A stretch of DNA of 64,000 nt from Woeseiaceae bacterium (GTDB lineage Bacteria > Pseudomonadota > Gammaproteobacteria > Steroidobacterales > Woeseiaceae): positions 52,962 through 116,961 of the forward strand of contig JANQLK010000018.1 in the NCBI GenBank assembly GCA_028280615.1, in the 5' to 3' direction. The notes under the pieces were generated by a model. That model saw only the letters and a list, made by a program, of their open reading frames with translations, searched no databases and was not told the origin of the DNA. Each line of letters starts with the position of its first letter. Position 1 is the stretch's first letter. Made by a program: the position numbers and the translations under genes. Below are positions 58,012-64,000 of this stretch, in pieces.

Positions 58012-61000
58012 TCATTGACGTGAGGCCAAGCCACCGCGGGCCCGCCTCCGCAGGCCCGCGATTCCGATGATCCACAATGCGACGAAGCCGAACGCCCCAC
58101 CGCCACCGCCCCCACCGCCGGGCGTTGGCTCCGGCCCTGGCGGCGGCGGTGGCGGCGGCGATGGGGGCGGTGCCATCGTCGATTCCGCGGTCAGCACGCG
58201 GAGGTTGCCGCCGTCCGCGGCGCGCAGCTCGAGGCTGACGTCTCCGCCTGCCGTCGACGCGAGCGCTCCGACATCTGCCGGCCCCGCAGTCATGGCCCGC
58301 GGCAGGTCGGCGGCCGTGTGATGGGACATACGCCCAATCTCTCTGCCGTCGAGTTTGCCGACCACGCGGATCTGTATCTCACCGCTGCCGTCGACGGCCA
58401 TCACCGCAGTTGTCGTTGTCCGCCCGACGGCATCGATCAGCGTCCAGTCCGTATCGAACAGCGCGTAGCTCGTCAGTGGCACGTCGGACAGCGGCGAGAA
58501 CACGGTGACATCGATGGTTCCGGTGACACTTTGCGTGACGACGGCATAGTCGTCGCCATCGCCTGCAAGGCGTGCCGCAAGCCACTCGTTGCCGGCAATC
58601 TGCCAGCGACGGATTTCGCTGTCCCCAGCCGTGTCGTAGGTGACGAGTTCCAGTGCGCCGGTTTCGAGATCGTAGGCCAGCACACCGTACCCGCCGGCGC
58701 TGCCGGCGGATGCCAGCGCATGGTGATCAGGCAGCGGCGTCGCGGCGCTGATCAGCGATCCATCGGCCGCGCGCCGACGTTCGATGCCGACGCCGTTTGC
58801 GGCTGAGTTGGCCACAACCAGCAACTCGGCGTTTGCCAGAGCTTCCACGGCAACCGGACTCCACGAGTCGTCGAAGACCGCGGGCTCGCCAACCGATGTG
58901 CCGCTCACGGCATCGACGATGCGCAGCACCGGGTTGCCGTCGGCGTCCGTTGCGAACGCAGCAATGCGCGCGAGTGACGTTTCCGCAGTCACGTCGCGCA
59001 ACGTCTCTGTCGTTGCGTCGCCGATCACGATACGACCGGCACCGGTCGACACGTTTGTCGCCGAGTCTTTGGGGTAGGCCTCGACGTTGCCATTTGCAGT
59101 TTCGACCAGCACATAGTCAACCGCGCCGCCGGCATCGAGATCGCCGATTTGCGCAACGGCCGCATAGGCCTGTGCGTCGCATGCGTCGCCGACACCGTCG
59201 GTATCGAGATCGAGCTGATTACGATCGAAAACGGTTGGACAGATGTCGCTGGCGTCGTCCCGACCGTCCCGGTCGGAATCGGCAACGTCCGGCCGCGTCC
59301 CGGCCAGGTATTCGTCTTCGTTCAGCAGGCCGTCGCCGTCACCGTCCAGTGTGCCCTCGCCCGCGTTGAACGGGTCGAAGCCGAAACGCCGCTCCCAATG
59401 ATCCGGCATGCGGTCGTTATCGTCGTCCGGGTCGCCGTTGTCGCCGATGCCGTCGCCGTCGTTATCGCGAGACTCGTTAGGATCTCCGGGAAACGCGTCT
59501 TCGCCGTTCGGCACGCCGTCACCGTCGACGTCGCCTTCCGGATCGAGAAGGATTTGTGTCTGTCTCGCGATCGGGTTGCGACCGCTCGGATCGGCGAACT
59601 CCTCGGGTTCCGTGACCTCACCGTCGACGACGAGGACGCGCCGGACCTTGCCGTTGACGTCGACGCGCCGGTCCTCGATGAGGTTGCCCGGCGTGTTCGT
59701 CAGCACCGAGACGGTGGCCGTTGCCTCGACGGCAAGTGACGGAATCGTCGCCGTCACGATCTGACCGTCGATGACGCTTTCGGTCGGCTCGCCTCCCGGA
59801 GCCGCGATCTGCACGGCAATCGGCGTCAACTCCGGCGGAAACTCGAAACTCGCCTCGATGTTCGTGGCGGGTTGCGTGTTGTCGCCGAGCTGGCGGTTTT
59901 CGATCGTCGCGATGTAGGTCACCGGGTTGCCATCGATGACCGGCTCGGAACGCAGCGGACAGTCGTCGTTGGCACGCGCTTCGGCGGGGCAGTCGGGCTC
60001 CTCGAACTTCGGCAGACTGTCGTCGGTCGTGACGACGAGATCGATAAGCTCATCGACGACGACCGTCTGTTCGACCAGGGTTTTGACATCAGGCTCGTCG
60101 CAGGTGGACAGCGATGCCCCGTTGACGCTGTCGCTGATGCAAACGCGCAGTGTATACGTCCCGGGATTGTTGTAAGTGTGGGTACCCTCGATTCGCGCCT
60201 CGAAGCTCGAGTCGTCGTAGATTACCGGCCAGATGCCGATCGCCTGCGGATTGCGGGTCGCGGCCTGCACGTCGCCGTCACCCCATTCGATCGTCACACT
60301 GGCGATATCGCCGACGTCCGGATCGAAGCTGTAGGCGGCAAAGTCGGTGTCGTAGGCTACGCCGGTGCGCGCAGCAAACTCGACTTCGAGCGTCGGGTCG
60401 TCAGGAGCGGGCAGCACATCGATCGTCACGACCGCGGGTTCCGAGGTCGCCGCGGGCGACGAGGTCAGCCCGTCGTCGACGACGAACGTGAACAGGTCCC
60501 GACCCTGGAAGTTCTCGTTTGGCAGGTAGCGCAGGATCGGTGGCCGTCCTTCCAGCCTGCCGTTGGCCGGCTCATCGACGATCGCGAATCGCAGCGTGTC
60601 GGCATCCGGGTCGGCACCGGTCAGCGTGATGTCCACGCCAATGTCTTCGGGCGTCTCGACGGACGCGGCTATCGCCTCCGGGGGCCGGCGGTTACGCCGG
60701 ACATCGATGGTCATCGTGGCCGGTGCGCTGTCGGCAAGGCCGTCACCAACGACGAACTCGAACGTGTCCAGACCGCGGAAGTTGTTGTCGGACCGATACG
60801 TGACAAACGCGTTCTGCGTGAGGTTCAGATTGGCATCCTGCACATTCGTGATTGGCGTCGTCTCGAATACATGCAGCAGATCGAACTCGCGGTCGAGCAC
60901 GTAGAAGTGTTTCAGGTTGACCGACACGTCGATCGGTTTGCCGAAGTCGCCAAGCACGAAGCAGGTGCCATCACACTCGGACACGGCCTCGCCACCGAGC

Positions 61001-63723
61001 ATGCCGTCGGTGTTGAAACGCTGAATGCGGAAGTTGTTGAAGTCGGCAACGTAGAGAATATCGTCGGCGTTGATGGCAATGCCGCGCGGTCGGTCGAACT
61101 GGCCCGCACCGCAGCCGGCGCGATTCCTGAACGTTGCCGAGCCGGGCGGAAGACCACAGGCGGCACGTTCGGCATCGACGTCACGTAGCGAGGTGTCGAC
61201 GTTGCACAGTGCATCCGTGCACTCGAAGCCGAAACTGCGCTGATGCAGCGTGTCGCAGGCGGCAACTTCGGTCCGGTTGCCGGAGCAGCGGCCCAGCCAG
61301 CCGATCTGCCGGCCGGCCACGAATGTGCTGGTCGCAGGTTCGTAGCTTGATGCCGCGTACTTCCAGACGCGTTGCAGCTCCTCGTCCGAGAAGTACACGT
61401 TGTTGTCGGAGTCGATCGTGATGTCCATCTCGCCGTTGGTCGAGGCGTCCGGCGAGAACGCGCCGCGCGGCACGAGGTCGCCGACGAATCTCGCGCTCTC
61501 GGAGCCGCGTCCTGGCTCGTTCTGATTCATGTCGAAGACGTAGGCGGCGGCCCCGTCCGTGACGTACAGGAGCCCGCGCGCATCGGTGGCCACGGAGCGA
61601 ATTTCCGAGAGGTTGCGCACGAAGCCGCTTTCGTCGTTTGGCGGCTGCAGCACGATCGACTGCGTCATCATGCGATCCGGTTCGCCCGGATTGAACGGAA
61701 CCGGGGTGGGATCGACTTTGGTGACGCGCGGCTCGCCCGGCACCTTGAAATACAGGAACCCATCCGGCCCGATCCAGAAGCTGCGCAGCGTGCCGGAGCC
61801 CGACGGAAGCAGCAGCTCGGCAACGAGATTCTCCGCGTCGTCGAATTGCGCAATCCGCACCTGAGAGCGCACCTCGCCGGACGGCGTGTTACAGCTCAGC
61901 ACCGTGTCCCGTACGAACGTCGTGCCGTCGTCGGTGACGGCAATGTACTCGGGCATCGTAACGAGGTCGCGCGGCAGCGGCTCGAAACGGCGCACCGGGT
62001 CCTCACACCAGGCTTTGAAGTACTCGTTGCGTTCGATGGCGTCGACGAGGCCGTCCGGCGGGCCGCCCAGTCCGTCACCGGTGTCGGCCTCGACCTGGTC
62101 TTCCGCGGACAGGTTCGCTTCGACGCGATAATCCTCGATGAAGAACGGAAACAGCGGGGCAACGAACTCGCCGTTCGCCGGCGGCCGTGCGATCGAAAAC
62201 GCGAGTTGATCGTAGCGTCCGCCAATCGGTGGATCGGTGTCGCGGCCGAGCAGCTCGATCTGCGTTTCTTCGAACGACACGGCCGACTCGTTGCCGGCGA
62301 GCGCCTCGGGCGCGTTGTTGGTACCGGTCGGCTTGACGGTGATCCACTGGGACTTTTCGGACTGGTTGGTGGAACGGTCTGTCGCACGCCAGACCACTTC
62401 GGTTCGGCTCAGCGAAGAGACGGTTATCTCGTCGCCTTGAACGGCGACACCGTCGATGAACGCCTCGACCCGCGCATTGGGATCGACGAGGTCGAAGACC
62501 GCGGGGCGGCCAAGCGTCACCGTCTCTTCGAGCCCATCGGATTCGATGACGCGGCCCTCGGGCGGCTCGATGATCGGCGGCCGCTTGTCGACGATGCGCC
62601 AGATCTGCTCGATGCGAATCTCGTTGCGCGTATCGTCGAAGCCGATATCGGGAAAGTCGGGATCGGGTCGGGGTGGGTTCGTCGGCAACGACGAAGGGCC
62701 CGGATCGAGCACGCGCCATTGCACCGTCACGTCGCGATCGACCGGCATGAAGCGTGGCGCAACCAGACGGACTTCCAGTTCGTCCGAGCCGCGGCATCGG
62801 TCGCTGACGTCAAGCGTTTCCAGCCGCACCTGGCGTTCGAGGGCCGGCGTCAACAGGCGACCGCCGACATCGATCGCGTCGACCTCGTAGACCGGTTCCG
62901 ACACGCCACCCCGCGGATGCACGGTATCGAGCACGAACAGGCTTTGCACTCGCTCCGTACGTGCATTGGTGTCGCGGACCGTCGCGTCTTTGGCGATCTT
63001 GTTGAAGATCGGCGAGCCCAGATTGGTTGCAGTGCCGAGCACCGCGGCTTCGAGCAGCTCCCTGCCCAGTGACTTCCGGGCACCGTCCAGGGCCGGCAGC
63101 ATGCCGAGCGCATACCAGGGCGGGATATCGAAGAGATCGGAAATCTGCGTGGTTGCCGTAAACCTGACCAGGTGACGGCCGATCGGCAGCTCGAAGGTGT
63201 CCACACCGTCTTCGTTGCCCGGCAGACCGAACGGCAGGCCGTTGAGCCGGGTCTCGACCCGCACATCGCTGTTGCCGTGATAGACGTACGGCTTGCCGAG
63301 AATCCCCCAGTCGGCGTCCAGCCGCTCGCCGCCCGGATCGAAGCCGGGCCCCAAACCGAGATAATCGGTGTACACCTCGTTGACGTTGTGCGTGTAGCGC
63401 AGACCATAGCTGCAGCCGTCTGCGGAGTCCGGGAGCACGCTCCTGCCGGCCTGTGGCTGCAGCACCGGCCGGGTGACCTTGAGGATGTTGTTGTAGGTGT
63501 AGGCTGCCGCGCCGGCAGGGATACTGACCAGCGCCGCCGGCGACCACGAGGCGCCCCATGCCGCATTGTGCTGAGCGAGCAGGTCGTTGATCTTGTCCTG
63601 CTGTGCCCGGTTTTCCTCGTCGAGCGACTGGGCGCCGGCGGCGGCGCAGACGATCGTGCCGGCAATGGCGGCCAGCGTGTGGCGCAAGGCGGTTGCCGTT
63701 CTGGCGATGAAGGCGGTGAACAT
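58012..63723 (-). CDS. Giant multidomain surface protein with GlyGly-CTERM-like sorting signal
   Basis: A 1903-aa exported protein. A signal peptide (ALRHTLAAIAGTIVCAAAGAQS) precedes a ~550-residue N-terminal region. Then come cadherin/Ig-like segments (NNAPEALAGNE, PPEAIAASVETPEDI), an NHL-repeat part (GQFDRPRGIAINADDILYVADFNNFRIQRF), a PKD-like domain (WGDGDVQAATRN, GTHTYNNPGTYTLRV) and thrombospondin type 3 calcium repeats (DVDGDGVPNGEDAFPGDPNES). A Pro-rich tract, a Gly8 run, a hydrophobic helix (FGFVALWIIGIAGL) and RRRARGG close it. This C-terminus is GlyGly-CTERM-like (rhombosortase) rather than PEP-CTERM. ATG 63723 replaces the track start. Adhesion or surface display is inferred. Confidence 0.85.
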   Translation of the reverse strand: MFTAFIARTATALRHTLAAIAGTIVCAAAGAQSLDEENRAQQDKINDLLAQHNAAWGASWSPAALVSIPAGAAAYTYNNILKVTRPVLQPQAGRSVLPDSADGCSYGLRYTHNVNEVYTDYLGLGPGFDPGGERLDADWGILGKPYVYHGNSDVRVETRLNGLPFGLPGNEDGVDTFELPIGRHLVRFTATTQISDLFDIPPWYALGMLPALDGARKSLGRELLEAAVLGTATNLGSPIFNKIAKDATVRDTNARTERVQSLFVLDTVHPRGGVSEPVYEVDAIDVGGRLLTPALERQVRLETLDVSDRCRGSDELEVRLVAPRFMPVDRDVTVQWRVLDPGPSSLPTNPPRPDPDFPDIGFDDTRNEIRIEQIWRIVDKRPPIIEPPEGRVIESDGLEETVTLGRPAVFDLVDPNARVEAFIDGVAVQGDEITVSSLSRTEVVWRATDRSTNQSEKSQWITVKPTGTNNAPEALAGNESAVSFEETQIELLGRDTDPPIGGRYDQLAFSIARPPANGEFVAPLFPFFIEDYRVEANLSAEDQVEADTGDGLGGPPDGLVDAIERNEYFKAWCEDPVRRFEPLPRDLVTMPEYIAVTDDGTTFVRDTVLSCNTPSGEVRSQVRIAQFDDAENLVAELLLPSGSGTLRSFWIGPDGFLYFKVPGEPRVTKVDPTPVPFNPGEPDRMMTQSIVLQPPNDESGFVRNLSEIRSVATDARGLLYVTDGAAAYVFDMNQNEPGRGSESARFVGDLVPRGAFSPDASTNGEMDITIDSDNNVYFSDEELQRVWKYAASSYEPATSTFVAGRQIGWLGRCSGNRTEVAACDTLHQRSFGFECTDALCNVDTSLRDVDAERAACGLPPGSATFRNRAGCGAGQFDRPRGIAINADDILYVADFNNFRIQRFNTDGMLGGEAVSECDGTCFVLGDFGKPIDVSVNLKHFYVLDREFDLLHVFETTPITNVQDANLNLTQNAFVTYRSDNNFRGLDTFEFVVGDGLADSAPATMTIDVRRNRRPPEAIAASVETPEDIGVDITLTGADPDADTLRFAIVDEPANGRLEGRPPILRYLPNENFQGRDLFTFVVDDGLTSSPAATSEPAVVTIDVLPAPDDPTLEVEFAARTGVAYDTDFAAYSFDPDVGDIASVTIEWGDGDVQAATRNPQAIGIWPVIYDDSSFEARIEGTHTYNNPGTYTLRVCISDSVNGASLSTCDEPDVKTLVEQTVVVDELIDLVVTTDDSLPKFEEPDCPAEARANDDCPLRSEPVIDGNPVTYIATIENRQLGDNTQPATNIEASFEFPPELTPIAVQIAAPGGEPTESVIDGQIVTATIPSLAVEATATVSVLTNTPGNLIEDRRVDVNGKVRRVLVVDGEVTEPEEFADPSGRNPIARQTQILLDPEGDVDGDGVPNGEDAFPGDPNESRDNDGDGIGDNGDPDDDNDRMPDHWERRFGFDPFNAGEGTLDGDGDGLLNEDEYLAGTRPDVADSDRDGRDDASDICPTVFDRNQLDLDTDGVGDACDAQAYAAVAQIGDLDAGGAVDYVLVETANGNVEAYPKDSATNVSTGAGRIVIGDATTETLRDVTAETSLARIAAFATDADGNPVLRIVDAVSGTSVGEPAVFDDSWSPVAVEALANAELLVVANSAANGVGIERRRAADGSLISAATPLPDHHALASAGSAGGYGVLAYDLETGALELVTYDTAGDSEIRRWQIAGNEWLAARLAGDGDDYAVVTQSVTGTIDVTVFSPLSDVPLTSYALFDTDWTLIDAVGRTTTTAVMAVDGSGEIQIRVVGKLDGREIGRMSHHTAADLPRAMTAGPADVGALASTAGGDVSLELRAADGGNLRVLTAESTMAPPPSPPPPPPPGPEPTPGGGGGGGGAFGFVALWIIGIAGLRRRARGGLASRQ

Positions 63724-63841
63724 GGCTCCTCTCCGGGATTGCGTGTGTCGGTATCGGAGAAGGCGCCATTGCGGGAAGGCTGTCCCAATATTGATTCGGT
63801 TGGAAAATTTTTCGCCGGCCCGGGGCGCCGACGGCGCTGGA

Positions 63842-64000
63842 TCAGCGCATCGACGTGAGCTCGAGCCGGAGCTCGACGACCCGTGGATCGTCGGCGCCGA
63901 ACGTCGCTTCAAGGTCGCCGATGGCCTGGTCGAGGATCGGGGCGGCGCCCGCCTCGTCGCCAGTGGCCTTAAGGGCCAACGCGTATTCGGCGCTGGCGAG
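63842..64000 (-). CDS. C-terminal fragment of a TPR-containing protein (5' part beyond window)
   Basis: An open minus-strand frame runs from the window edge to TGA at 63844-63842, encoding 52 residues ending LEATFGADDPRVVELRLELTSMR. The pattern ALALKATGDEAGAAPILDQAIGDLEATFGADDPRV is a tetratricopeptide repeat of the type ending TPR arrays in Ser/Thr kinases and regulators. It is too short to be in the ORF track. Only the tail is present, so the full domain content is unknown. Confidence 0.65.
   Translation of the reverse strand, partial: LASAEYALALKATGDEAGAAPILDQAIGDLEATFGADDPRVVELRLELTSMR

Noticed and set aside
59872-61188. Long plus-strand ORFs opposite the giant surface protein (59872-61188, 61372-63072)
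   Set aside because: Arg/Val/Asp-rich shadow frames without domain features; the minus strand has NHL, PKD-like and TSP3 motifs.

Overview
The window is a high-GC chromosomal segment of a Gram-negative bacterium, most likely an environmental, probably marine, gammaproteobacterium. Supporting signs are Tat and Sec export signals, lipoproteins with c-type heme sites, outer-membrane beta-barrels, a Wza/Wzx/Wzy-type polysaccharide locus, PEP-CTERM proteins, CadC-like regulators with TPRs, and TolB-propeller amidohydrolases. The taxonomic guess is an inference from gene content; no rRNA or tRNA gene was seen.

Layout. 1-3578: a beta-CASP metallo-hydrolase (5' truncated) and a P-type Ca2+-type ATPase. 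3575-6136: an Lrp/AsnC regulator divergent from ornithine cyclodeaminase and arginase, a short Arg -> Orn -> Pro route. 6156-7759: an ECF42-like sigma factor coupled to a YCII/DGPF protein. 7942-10529: a KefFG-like quinone reductase and a Kef-type K+/H+ antiporter. 10526-16248: small housekeeping or envelope genes (GNAT, PEP-CTERM protein, TerB-like protein, two lipoproteins, beta-barrel) and a CadC-like TPR regulator. 16368-37665: a polysaccharide locus. A six-SLBB export protein reads rightward. Twelve genes read leftward: Wzz, Wzx, sulfotransferase, AsnB, Wzy, three GT4 enzymes, two oxidoreductases (one a fusion), a methyltransferase and a heparinase II/III-like protein. A WecA-like initiating transferase reads rightward. 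The leftward block is visibly less GC-rich than its surroundings and looks acquired.

37676-48572: ALDH with a ThDP enzyme, a cytochrome c lipoprotein, an overlapping ECF sigma / membrane anti-sigma-like / HEAT / HEAT operon, a Tat-exported amidohydrolase and a 1064-aa propeller-amidohydrolase. 48632-56904: class I aldolase, an unknown membrane-anchored protein, an NDUFA9-like SDR, a fasciclin protein, a TraF-like beta-barrel, a P-loop protein coupled to an M20 peptidase, a 140-bp inverted-repeat element and a flavin reductase. 57270-64000: a second PEP-CTERM protein, a 1903-aa multidomain surface protein and the tail of a TPR protein.

The strongest non-coding signal is a two-part control element shared by the two PEP-CTERM genes, which lie 46 kb apart. 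Each has a near-consensus sigma-54 -24/-12 promoter. Each also has an almost identical 20-nt upstream block (GACGYCGRATTTTTTTACAG), placed 64 or 43 bp before the promoter, a difference of two helical turns. This suggests a PEP-CTERM regulon run by a sigma-54 activator.
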